Assembly: GCF_001661965.1 (NCBI RefSeq)
Contig: NZ_LYWZ01000002.1
Coordinates: 1-64,000, forward strand
From: Croceicoccus mobilis
GTDB taxonomy: Bacteria > Pseudomonadota > Alphaproteobacteria > Sphingomonadales > Sphingomonadaceae
Length of the DNA stretch: 64,000 nucleotides
Direction of reading: 5' to 3'
Shown: in pieces, positions 17,201-26,802 of the stretch
Layout of the letters: the number at the start of each line of letters is the position of its first letter
How positions within the stretch are numbered: the first letter of the stretch is position 1
Program-made: the position numbers and the translations under genes
The notes under the pieces: model-generated
The model's input: the letters and a program-made list of their open reading frames with translations, nothing else
The model's database searches: none
What the model was told of the DNA's origin: nothing

Positions 17201-18100
17201 TTAGACGCAGGCGGCAGCCAGCCGGTCGCGCAGCCATTGCGATGCGGGATCGCGATCGCTGCGTTCGTGCCATAACAGGCGATAGTCGAGCTCGCCCAGT
17301 TCGACAGGCGCCGTGCGGCTGACCAGAGAGCCATCGGCGCAGAACGTGGTGGCCGCGCGCAGCGGCACGGTAAACAGCAGATTGCCCTCCCGCGCGAACA
17401 TGGGCGCAAGCGCGAAATAGGGAGTGCTCAACGCTACCTTGCGTTCCGCTCGGCGGTTTCCCAGCAAGTCGATGATGCGGTCGATTTCAGAGTCGGTAAC
17501 CGTCAGGCTAAGATGCTTGCAGGAAAGAAACTCGTCGAGCGTCAGCGGCCGATCCGACTCTTCGGCAAGGGCATGGCCAGGGGGAACGACGCAGGCAAAG
17601 CGGTCGAGGAAGAGCTGCGCGGAATGCAGTTGCGTCCCGTCATGCGGCAGCCCGGAGATCACGAGATCGAGATCTCCGCTTGCCAGCATGCGCTGGGAAT
17701 TGCGCGTGAACGGCAGGATGTCGATCGCGATGCCGGGTGCCTGCGCGATCAGATCGACTAACGCGGGCTTGATCACCGCCATCGCGCCGAAATCGGTGGT
17801 GGCGATCCGAAAACGTCGCTGTAACTCGCCGGGATTGAAATCATCGCTGGCCAAAAGCGTTGAAGTCAGCGCCATCCATTCGCCCAGCCTCTCGACCAGC
17901 TCGTCACCGCGCCGCGTGCGAACCATGCCGCCACCCGATCGGACCAGCAACTGGTCGTCGAGCGCATCGCGCAGGCGGGCAAGGCCGCGGCTGGCGCTGG
18001 GCTGGCTGATGCCCAGCGCGTCGGCGGCGGCACTGACGCTGCACTCCCTTAGAAGTACGGCAAGAAGCTGGATGAGGTTGGGATCCACAGGAAGACGCAT
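17201..18100 (-). CDS. LysR-family transcriptional regulator
   Basis: The 299-residue protein has an N-terminal winged HTH (LIQLLAVLLRECSVSAAADALGISQPSASRGLARLRDAL in outline) and a periplasmic-binding-like effector domain from about residue 90 (RRFRIATTDFGAMAVIKPALV), in the NodD/PcpR-like subgroup. Its target is unclear: it diverges from sodC across about 230 bp, so sodC is a candidate, but no LysR box could be assigned. Confidence 0.9.
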   Translation of the reverse strand: MRLPVDPNLIQLLAVLLRECSVSAAADALGISQPSASRGLARLRDALDDQLLVRSGGGMVRTRRGDELVERLGEWMALTSTLLASDDFNPGELQRRFRIATTDFGAMAVIKPALVDLIAQAPGIAIDILPFTRNSQRMLASGDLDLVISGLPHDGTQLHSAQLFLDRFACVVPPGHALAEESDRPLTLDEFLSCKHLSLTVTDSEIDRIIDLLGNRRAERKVALSTPYFALAPMFAREGNLLFTVPLRAATTFCADGSLVSRTAPVELGELDYRLLWHERSDRDPASQWLRDRLAAACV

Positions 18101-18332
18101 GGCGCTCCACTATTGCAAGCCCTTCGCAGTAACAAGGGGCGCAATGTCGCAAACTGTCTCAGCTGTAAAACTCGGGAAACATTATGCCGGTCCTCCGCGT
18201 TCCCGGTACCAAGGGGTATGCCCCTCTTGCCAGCAGCCCCCTTGATCCGCATGCAAGCGGGGTTGGCCACAGATAGCCGAACGACAGGTCGCATGATGCG
18301 ACCACGCAAAAGGCACACATAAGGAGCGTCTG

Positions 18333-18896
18333 ATGAAGCTTTCGCCGAAAACCGTTTCCCTTTTCGCCGCCGCAAGCGCGCTTGCCCTGTCGGCCTGCGG
18401 AGAACCGGCGGACACCACGCCCGAGACCGAGACTGCCGAGCCTGCCGAAGCCCCCGCCCAGACCGCAACCGCGATGCTCAAGGATACCGACGGCAATGAT
18501 GTCGGCACCGCCACGGCAACCGAAACCGCCGACGGCCTTGCGATTGCGCTCAACGTCACCGGCATGCCTGCGGGCGAACATGGCGCGCATATCCACACCA
18601 CGGGCGATTGCTCGGCCGCCGATTTCACCAGCGCGGGCGGTCACTGGAACCCGATGGACGTGAACCACGGCACCGAAAGCGAAGCGCCCAATCCGCATGC
18701 CGGCGACATGCCCAATCTCGTCGTCGCCGAAGACGGCACCGGCACGCTCGAGGCGACCTCGAACGGCACATTTGCCGGGCTGATGGACGAAGACGGCTCC
18801 GCATTCGTCGTCCACGCCAATGCCGATGATTACATGAGCCAGCCTTCCGGCGATGCAGGTCCGCGTCTTGCCTGCGGAGTCTTTACCGCGGGCTGA
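18333..18896 (+). CDS. sodC: Cu/Zn superoxide dismutase, lipoprotein form
   Basis: The 187-residue enzyme converts superoxide to oxygen and peroxide in the periplasm. It has a lipoprotein signal with lipobox LSAC and an acidic, threonine- and alanine-rich linker. The metal-binding segments are GEHGAHIHTTGDCS, SAGGHWNP, PHAGDMPNL, VVHANADDY and the closing disulphide region GPRLACGV. An AAGGAG site lies before the ATG, and a terminator follows. Confidence 0.95.
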   Translation: MKLSPKTVSLFAAASALALSACGEPADTTPETETAEPAEAPAQTATAMLKDTDGNDVGTATATETADGLAIALNVTGMPAGEHGAHIHTTGDCSAADFTSAGGHWNPMDVNHGTESEAPNPHAGDMPNLVVAEDGTGTLEATSNGTFAGLMDEDGSAFVVHANADDYMSQPSGDAGPRLACGVFTAG

Positions 18897-18913
18897 TCAT
18901 CCAAAGCTCATTA

Positions 18914-18948
18914 AAGGGGTGGCCTCCATGCAGAGGCGGCCCCTTTTT
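18914..18948. terminator. Bidirectional terminator between sodC and the M28 peptidase
   Basis: A stem of about 11 pairs (GGGGTGGCCTC against GAGGCGGCCCC, one mismatch) with a short loop is followed by TTTTT on the plus strand. The minus strand ends in TTTAAT, so it can also serve the converging peptidase gene. Confidence 0.8.
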
Positions 18949-18959
18949 CATTGCGGGCC

Positions 18960-20369
18960 TCAATCTTCGAGAGTTTCCGCAGCCTCGATCGAACCGGGCG
19001 CATTCGCCAGCAGCGCAACCGTGGCTGTCCACGCCGCGACATTCTGCCGAAGCTGCGCGGGATCGACCTTATCCAGCGTATCATCCGCCGTGTGGTGCAG
19101 GTCGAAATAATTAAGGCCGTCCTGTTTAAGATCGACGATCACCGGATCGGTCGCTTCGCTGATTGCGCCCGTGTCCGCGCCGCCATGAGCGCTACCGGTG
19201 CCGCGCACGACACCCATCGGCGCCAGCAATTCCGCCAACCGGTCAGCCAGCGCCGGGTCGAGCCGCGTCTGTTCGAACGCGAAGACACGGTCCGCCCCGA
19301 AATCGCTCTCCATGGCGAGCGCGTGCTCTTCATCCTTGTGCGCCTCGCCATAGGCCGCGCCGCCGAACACGCCGACTTCTTCTGCACCTGCAAACAGCAG
19401 GCGGATCGTGCGGCGGGGCTGCCCCATCGCCGCGACATATTTCGCCGCTGCCGCGATGATCCCGCAGCCTGCGCCATCGTCGATCGCACCCGTGCCCAGA
19501 TCCCAGCTGTCGAGATGGCAGGCAAGCAGTACGATGCCCGCACCCGGATCGCTGCCCGGAATCTCGGCCAGCACATTGCCGCTCTCGGTCTGGCCCAGCA
19601 CCTTGGGCGTCAGCATTAGGTTCAGCATCAGCGGTTCACCCCGGGCGGCGGCGCGCGTCGCCATGCGTTCGAGGTTTTCTGCGTCCGGCACCGAAAGCGC
19701 GCCTGCCGGGATCGGGGTTTGCCCGTCCTCGAACATGGTGCCGCCCGCATGGGGCACGCGGTGGTGATCGGTGCCGATCGATTTGATGACGATGGCAGAT
19801 GCGCCCTTCTTTTCCGCCAGCGACGCACCGGTCCAGCGCGCCGGACCCGCGAGCCCATAGCCCGAGCCGTCCTGCGTCGGCTTCATCCCGTGCGAGATAT
19901 AGGCGATCTTGCCCTTCAGGCTGCCATCAGGGATCGCCTCGAGCGTGGCGTAAGAGGGGAATACGACGACCTCGCCGGTCATGCCCTTCGCCCCGGTCGA
20001 TCCGCTATTGCCCAGCGCGGTCACGTGCATCGGCTGGGTGAAGGGCGCGGTGATCGCGGCCTTTTCCTCGCCCCGGACCCATGTGCGCATCATGTAAGGC
20101 TCGTTCCGGACGTTCGAAAACCCTTGCGCCTTTAGCCATGCCATCGCCCATTCGCGGGCCCGGGCCTCGGCCTTGGTCCCGGCAAGGCGCGGTCCGATTT
20201 CGGTCGTCACGCCCTCGGTGAAATCCCATGCGATGGTGTCACCCTCCAGAGCCTCGTCCCGAGCGGCGGCGATAAGCGCGTCGGGCGCGGTTTGCGCGGC
20301 GGCGGTCGATGCAAGGGTGGAAGCGGCTGCTGATGCCAGCAGGGCGAGCGCGGTTGCGGTGCGGTTCAT
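18960..20369 (-). CDS. Secreted M28-family metallopeptidase
   Basis: The 469-residue protein has a signal peptide ending in AAAQTA, a PA-domain insert (about residues 110-245), and an M28 di-zinc peptidase domain. Visible metal and catalytic residues are H285 and D287 (ACHLDSWD), D298 (IDDGAG), the EE pair in FAGAEEVG, D in MESDFGAD, and the last histidine in LHHTADDTLD. It resembles plasma glutamate carboxypeptidase/carboxypeptidase Q, so it likely cleaves dipeptides or N-terminal residues in the periplasm. Confidence 0.92.
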   Translation of the reverse strand: MNRTATALALLASAAASTLASTAAAQTAPDALIAAARDEALEGDTIAWDFTEGVTTEIGPRLAGTKAEARAREWAMAWLKAQGFSNVRNEPYMMRTWVRGEEKAAITAPFTQPMHVTALGNSGSTGAKGMTGEVVVFPSYATLEAIPDGSLKGKIAYISHGMKPTQDGSGYGLAGPARWTGASLAEKKGASAIVIKSIGTDHHRVPHAGGTMFEDGQTPIPAGALSVPDAENLERMATRAAARGEPLMLNLMLTPKVLGQTESGNVLAEIPGSDPGAGIVLLACHLDSWDLGTGAIDDGAGCGIIAAAAKYVAAMGQPRRTIRLLFAGAEEVGVFGGAAYGEAHKDEEHALAMESDFGADRVFAFEQTRLDPALADRLAELLAPMGVVRGTGSAHGGADTGAISEATDPVIVDLKQDGLNYFDLHHTADDTLDKVDPAQLRQNVAAWTATVALLANAPGSIEAAETLED

Positions 20370-20517
20370 GCTGCGATTGCTAATGCGCCATTGCGTGCCT
20401 GTCGATAGGTCAAAACGAGGTCAGCGCATCTGCCGCTTCGGCGCTTGCCGTATGGCGGTGAAATCCCTATCTCCGCCCCAAATCCGCAAAACACGAATTT
20501 CTGACGAAGGACGCCCG

Positions 20518-22191
<1,674 letters not shown>

Positions 22192-22201
22192 TATGAGCGA
22201 A

Positions 22202-22231
22202 CGGTCGCAAGTCGATGGCGGCTTGCGACCG
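22202..22231 (+). terminator. Hairpin after ettA
   Basis: A perfect 10-bp stem CGGTCGCAAG/CTTGCGACCG has a 10-nt loop and no clear U-tract. It lies just after the ettA stop, so it may stabilise the 3' end or end transcription weakly. It overlaps the upstream start of the next frame, which argues for the later start there. Confidence 0.5.
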
Positions 22232-22267
22232 GTTGCGGACGTTGGAGCTTCATCTAAAAGGCGAGAA

Positions 22268-22630
22268 ATGGATGATAAACGCCGTCACCAATTAGTTGAT
22301 CTATATGATGCCAAACCAGCTAGCGTGGAGCAGTTCAGGTCCGTGCTTCGGCAACTCATTGGGCATCTCGATATAAACTCCGAAGAGATGGAAATCGTTG
22401 ATTGGGATGCTACTGGCCGAAATCCTGCCGATTTCAATCGATTGGCTGCAAAGGCTTGGGACTTTAACGAGGTGGGGGATGCCGCCAGTCGCCGACGGCT
22501 ATTCGCGGGCTTTATTACTAACAGCGAAATCACTGACGGCTATGGTGCAGATTACTTGATTGATTTCGCGCTTGGCGCTGGCATTCCCGCAGCCGCGATT
22601 TATGACGCGATGACGAGAAGCACCGAGTAG
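22268..22630 (+). CDS. Small hypothetical protein with atypical composition
   Basis: The 120-residue product begins MDDKRRHQLVDLYDAKPASVEQF. I start at 22268 because the in-frame start at 22193 would make the ettA hairpin coding. The coding sequence is clearly more AT-rich than its neighbours. No catalytic motif, membrane segment or known domain is evident; it is soluble and acidic toward the C-terminus. It may be a recent acquisition between ettA and acyP. Confidence 0.5.
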   Translation: MDDKRRHQLVDLYDAKPASVEQFRSVLRQLIGHLDINSEEMEIVDWDATGRNPADFNRLAAKAWDFNEVGDAASRRRLFAGFITNSEITDGYGADYLIDFALGAGIPAAAIYDAMTRSTE

Positions 22631-22669
22631 TCCGACCCAAACATTCAGGACCTATCCCAAACCAGCCCT

Positions 22670-22936
22670 ATGCCCGCCACTCACCTCATCATCCACGGCA
22701 AAGTCCAAGGCGTCTTCTACCGCGACTGGACCGTCAGCACCGCGCGCGGCCACGGCCTGACCGGCTGGGTCCGAAACCGGGCGGACGGAACGGTTGAGGC
22801 GCATCTGGAAGGCGACAGCGCCGCCATCGACGCGATGATCGCCGCCATGCACGATGGCCCGCCCCGCGCACGCGTGGAGCGGATCGAAAGCGAAGCGGCA
22901 GAGCCGGAAGGCTTCACCAGCTTCACCCGGCGCTAG
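22670..22936 (+). CDS. acyP: Acylphosphatase
   Basis: This 88-residue enzyme has the complete acylphosphatase fold: HGKVQGVFYR with the phosphate-binding R18, and GWVRNRADGTVEAHLEGD with the catalytic asparagine N36. It hydrolyses acyl phosphates such as carbamoyl phosphate or 1,3-bisphosphoglycerate. It stops one base before the converging ClC gene ends. Confidence 0.95.
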   Translation: MPATHLIIHGKVQGVFYRDWTVSTARGHGLTGWVRNRADGTVEAHLEGDSAAIDAMIAAMHDGPPRARVERIESEAAEPEGFTSFTRR

Positions 22937-22937
22937 A

Positions 22938-24305
22938 TCACGAAATCGACGAACTCGCCCGGCGCTGGCCTTTTTGCGCGGTGCCCTCGGCTTTCGAAAA
23001 GCCGGTCCTGGGCAGGAAGCTCTTGGCCAGCTCGTGATAGAGGCGCTTGCGGCAGACCATCGAACCGGCCCAGTCACCGATCAGCGCGGTGGCGAACAGC
23101 GGCAGGATCGCATGGCTGCTTCCCGTCGCTTCAGACAGGATGATCACGCCCGTCAGCGGAGCGCGCACCACGCCGGTGAAATAACCCGCCATGCCCAGCA
23201 GGACGATCATGCCGGCCTGTTCGGTCGGGAAGAAGCCTGTCATCAGCTGGCCGAAGCCCGCGCCCACTGCCAGCGAAGGCGCAAAGATGCCGCCCGCGAT
23301 GCCGCTGGCGCTGGTGGCGAGTGTCGCCGCGAATTTCGCAGGCCCATACCACCATTCGCCGCCGCCGCCTTCCAGCATGACGCGTGTCGGCTCGTACCCC
23401 GTGCCCGATGTCATGCCCCCGCTGACAAGGCCGAGCAGGGCGACGACTATGCCGCACACTAGCGCGGTGACAAGCGGGCGCTTGCCCAATAGCTTGGCAA
23501 AGCGCCCGTCCGGCCCGCGCAGTGCCAGCATCCAGCGTGAGAACAATCCGCCAAGAATGCCGCCCGCAATGCCAAGCAGCGGCGCTGCGACGACGATGGT
23601 CACGATAGAGAGACCGCCCGCCTCCATCTCGCCGAAATAGACGTAATTGCCCGCAATGCCCTGCGCGGTCAGACCCGCGATCATCACCGCGCCCATAACG
23701 AGGACCGCGACGCGCTGTTCATAGGCGACGGCCAGTTCCTCGATCGCGAAGGCGATACCGGCAAGCGGCGTGTTGAACGCCGCAGCCACACCCGCCGCGC
23801 CGCCCGCGATCAGGACGCCCGGCGTCATCGGCACACGCAGCAGGCGGTGGACCGCGACCATGATCGCCGCGCCCAGCTGCACCGTCGGCCCCTCGCGGCC
23901 CACCGTGCCGCCACCGGCCAGCGCCGCCAGCGTGAAGAATATCTTGGCAATGGCGGCGCGCAGCGAGACGAGCCGGCGCGACACGCGTCCGCGCGGCTGG
24001 CGGCTGGCGGCGATGACCTGCGGGATGCCCGATCCGGCCGCCTCTGGTGCAAAGCGCATCTGCGCGGCCGCGATGGCAACGAAAATCAATGGCGTCATTA
24101 CCAGCGGGATCAGCGGATCAATTGCGCGCACCCGTTGGAACAGCGCATGCGCCATGTCGCCCGCCTGCGCGAAGAAGATCGCGACAATACCGACCAGCAC
24201 CGCGGAAACGAGCGTCGCGATGCGGCGCCCCCACTCGCGCCGGCTGACGAGCAGTTCATTGACGTGGTCGGGCAGGAGGCGGCCCGAAGGCCGAAGGGAG
24301 ATCAT
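22938..24305 (-). CDS. ClC-family chloride channel/antiporter
   Basis: The 455-residue membrane protein carries the three ClC selectivity segments: GSGIPQ, GREGPTVQ with the gating glutamate, and GGIFAPSLAVGAG. The intracellular proton glutamate is retained in FNTPLAGIAFAIEEL, which favours a Cl-/H+ exchanger over a pure channel. No C-terminal CBS domains are present. It probably supports acid tolerance or charge balance. It ends in a serine-rich tail. Confidence 0.93.
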   Translation of the reverse strand: MISLRPSGRLLPDHVNELLVSRREWGRRIATLVSAVLVGIVAIFFAQAGDMAHALFQRVRAIDPLIPLVMTPLIFVAIAAAQMRFAPEAAGSGIPQVIAASRQPRGRVSRRLVSLRAAIAKIFFTLAALAGGGTVGREGPTVQLGAAIMVAVHRLLRVPMTPGVLIAGGAAGVAAAFNTPLAGIAFAIEELAVAYEQRVAVLVMGAVMIAGLTAQGIAGNYVYFGEMEAGGLSIVTIVVAAPLLGIAGGILGGLFSRWMLALRGPDGRFAKLLGKRPLVTALVCGIVVALLGLVSGGMTSGTGYEPTRVMLEGGGGEWWYGPAKFAATLATSASGIAGGIFAPSLAVGAGFGQLMTGFFPTEQAGMIVLLGMAGYFTGVVRAPLTGVIILSEATGSSHAILPLFATALIGDWAGSMVCRKRLYHELAKSFLPRTGFSKAEGTAQKGQRRASSSIS

Positions 24306-24541
24306 GCCCCTCCCCTATTGCCGCCTAGGTGAGTCGTCCAGCGCCGATCCCGATTGGCGGGCACATCCGGGTGGGTTCTCTGCCATCCGCCCATCAGGTT
24401 AATCCAGAATAGCCTGAATATGAACGAATCCCTGCGGCCCGGTTCAGATATGCGACAGTCGGTTACGTTTAGGGATGCAATCAGGACATGCGGCGCGCGA
24501 CAAGTACGGGAGCGAGTCCGCGCCCTTGAGGAGAGACACTT

Positions 24542-25492
24542 ATGATCAGGGTCAATACATTGAAGAGGCTCACGGGACTCGCCCTGGCAACGACCATGCT
24601 TGCCGGAGCGCCCATCGCACAGGCCTCAGAAACCATCCAGTCGCAGCGCGCGGCGGCCAATTCGGCCATCGGCGCCAGCAATACGATTGCCTCGCTTGCA
24701 CCTGAAGAGCGGATCCGCCGCGGCGCAGGCCGCAACGACGAGGCGCGCGGCCAGCGTTCGCAGCGCCGTGACGCGCCCCGCCGTATCCAGCAGGACCGTG
24801 TGCAGCAGGAACGCCGCGACGTGCGCCGGGCGCAGCGCGAAGTGCGCAACGAGCGACGCGATCTTGGCCAGGCGATGCGCCGGGCGCAAGAAGAACGCCG
24901 CGATGTGCGCCAGGCACAGCGTTCGGAGCGCCGCAACGATCGCAACGACCGCGACAACCGCACCTGGAGCCGCGACCGCAATGATCGTGACCGGGGCCAG
25001 ACGCGCAATCGCACCTATGCGGACAATGATCGCAACCGGAGCTATACCAGCCGCGACCGGGATCGTGACCGCCGCGACCGTGATCGCAACTGGCGTGACC
25101 AGCGCCGCGACAATGACCGCTGGCGCAATAACGACCGCCGCTATTCCGACAGCCGCTGGCGTGACCAGCGCCGCGATTATCGCCGGTGGAACCGGGACTG
25201 GCGCCAGTCGAACCGCTACAACTGGCACAATTATCGGGCGCGCAATCGCAGCATCTATCGCGTGGGCCGCTATTACACGCCCTATCGCGACTATCGCTAT
25301 CGCCGCCTGAGCATCGGCTTCTCGCTGGGGTCGCTGTTCTATAGCTCGCGGTACTGGATCAATGATCCGTGGCGCTATCGCCTGCCCGAAGTCTACGGCC
25401 CCTATCGCTGGGTCCGCTATTACGACGACGTGCTGCTGGTAGACATCTACAACGGCGAAGTGGTCGACGTGATTTACGACTTCTTCTGGTAA
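24542..25492 (+). CDS. RcnB-family periplasmic protein with a long Arg/Asp-rich region
   Basis: The 316-residue protein has a signal peptide (cleaved near AQA), then about 150 residues of low complexity dominated by R, D and N in pairs such as RDRNDRD and DRDRDRRDRD. The C-terminal RcnB-type domain follows (YNWHNYRARNRSIYRVGRYYTPYRDYRY in outline; YWINDPWRYRLPEVYGPYRWVRYYDDVLLVDIYNGEVVDVI in outline). E. coli RcnB takes part in nickel/cobalt homeostasis; whether this long version does is unknown. A terminator follows. Confidence 0.82.
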   Translation: MIRVNTLKRLTGLALATTMLAGAPIAQASETIQSQRAAANSAIGASNTIASLAPEERIRRGAGRNDEARGQRSQRRDAPRRIQQDRVQQERRDVRRAQREVRNERRDLGQAMRRAQEERRDVRQAQRSERRNDRNDRDNRTWSRDRNDRDRGQTRNRTYADNDRNRSYTSRDRDRDRRDRDRNWRDQRRDNDRWRNNDRRYSDSRWRDQRRDYRRWNRDWRQSNRYNWHNYRARNRSIYRVGRYYTPYRDYRYRRLSIGFSLGSLFYSSRYWINDPWRYRLPEVYGPYRWVRYYDDVLLVDIYNGEVVDVIYDFFW

Positions 25493-25554
25493 GGTCCAAG
25501 GGTCGCAGCCCCGCCCTCTCCTGTAAGGATCACGGGTTGGGCCTGACAGAAGCG

Positions 25555-25586
25555 AGGCCCCTGCCGCAAGGCGGGGGCCTTTTGCT
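25555..25586 (+). terminator. Rho-independent terminator after the RcnB-like gene
   Basis: AGGCCCCTGCC pairs with GGCGGGGGCCT over GCAA, with one wobble pair, followed by TTTTGCTTTT. Confidence 0.85.
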
Positions 25587-25707
25587 TTTGGGGCAGATTG
25601 CTTTTGGGGCAGGCGGGGCGTGTATCCGATTGTCCGCGCGGTTGATCGCGCCCGCCTCCCTGTTTTAGAGCGGGGCCAACTTAAGCGGCATTTCAGGATT
25701 CCCAGCC

Positions 25708-26385
25708 ATGGCCAACACCTCAAAGATCGATGAGGAAAATCGCAAGCAGTTGATGGTGATGAACGCCGCCACGCTGGAACGGCTGCGCGCTGATGACACG
25801 GTTCAGCCGCTGGTCGACGACGACAAGCTGCAGCTCTTCGGCATCCCGGAATTCTTCTCGCCCGATGAATGCCAGAAGCTGATGACGATGATCGACGCCG
25901 TCGCCCGCCCCTCCCCGGTTTTCTACGCCACCGAAGGGCGCGAGGCGCGCACCAGCTATTCGGGCGACCTCGACGCGCATAACCCGTTCGTGCGCAGCCT
26001 GCACCGCCGTATGGACGATCTGCTGGGCGTGGAAGAGGAGTTCGGCGAGACCATGCAGGGCCAGCGATACCAGGTGGGCCAGCAGTTCCGCGCCCATCAC
26101 GACTGGTTCGACACCACCCAGTCATACTGGACTCCGGAAGTCGCCGCAGGCGGGCAGCGGGCGTGGACGTTGATGGTCTATCTCAACGATGTCGAGGAAG
26201 GCGGAAACACCGATTTCCCGAAAGCCAATATTTCGGTCCCGCCGCAGGCCGGCACGTTGATCATGTGGTCGAACGCCAACGCGGACGGTCGGCCCAACAT
26301 GAACACGCTGCATGCGGGCACGCCGGTCAAGAAGGGCACGAAATACATCATCACCCGCTGGTATCGCGGAAGGCGCTGGTATTAG
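25708..26385 (+). CDS. Prolyl 4-hydroxylase-like Fe(II)/2-oxoglutarate oxygenase
   Basis: The 225-residue P4Hc-fold enzyme has iron ligands H130 and D132 (RAHHDWFD) and H202 (TLHAGTPV), and 2-oxoglutarate-binding K212 in KGTKYIITRWYR. The GGNTDFP turn before the core strand is typical of the family. It is likely to hydroxylate a prolyl or related residue; the target is unknown. No signal peptide is seen, so it acts in the cytoplasm. Confidence 0.9.
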   Translation: MANTSKIDEENRKQLMVMNAATLERLRADDTVQPLVDDDKLQLFGIPEFFSPDECQKLMTMIDAVARPSPVFYATEGREARTSYSGDLDAHNPFVRSLHRRMDDLLGVEEEFGETMQGQRYQVGQQFRAHHDWFDTTQSYWTPEVAAGGQRAWTLMVYLNDVEEGGNTDFPKANISVPPQAGTLIMWSNANADGRPNMNTLHAGTPVKKGTKYIITRWYRGRRWY

Positions 26386-26394
26386 GCCGGGGCA

Positions 26395-26802
26395 CTAATC
26401 GTCTGCGCTGTCTTCCAGTGCGTGCATGTCATCATCCGACAGGCCGAAATGATGCCCGATCTCATGCACCACCACATGGAAGATCAACGCATCCAGCCTG
26501 CCGCCCGTCTCCACCCATTCGGCCAATAGCGGCATGCGGAACAGCGTAACGATGGGCGGCATGTCGCCTGTATCCCATACCGATTGCTGATCCATCGGGC
26601 GGCCATGATAAAGCCCCGACAATTCCCAAGGATCGGTGATGCCCAGCTCGTCCAGCACCTCGCGCTCGGCGAAGTCGGCAATCTGCACGACCACGCCCTC
26701 CACATGCGGCTTGAACGCATCCGGCAGCCGGGCGAGCGCGTCCAGCGCCAGCGTCTCGAGCTCTGCCGCGCTTGGCGGTTCGCCCGAGATGCCAGCGCGC
26801 AT
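26395..26802 (-). CDS. Zincin-like metallopeptidase family protein
   Basis: This 135-residue protein has a minimal zinc-protease motif HEIGHHFGLSDDDM (H113, E114, H117) and belongs to the short metallopeptidase/DUF1025 family. No signal peptide is visible. It follows lysK on the same strand with a 1-bp stop/start overlap, so the two are probably co-transcribed. Confidence 0.85.
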   Translation of the reverse strand: MRAGISGEPPSAAELETLALDALARLPDAFKPHVEGVVVQIADFAEREVLDELGITDPWELSGLYHGRPMDQQSVWDTGDMPPIVTLFRMPLLAEWVETGGRLDALIFHVVVHEIGHHFGLSDDDMHALEDSADD

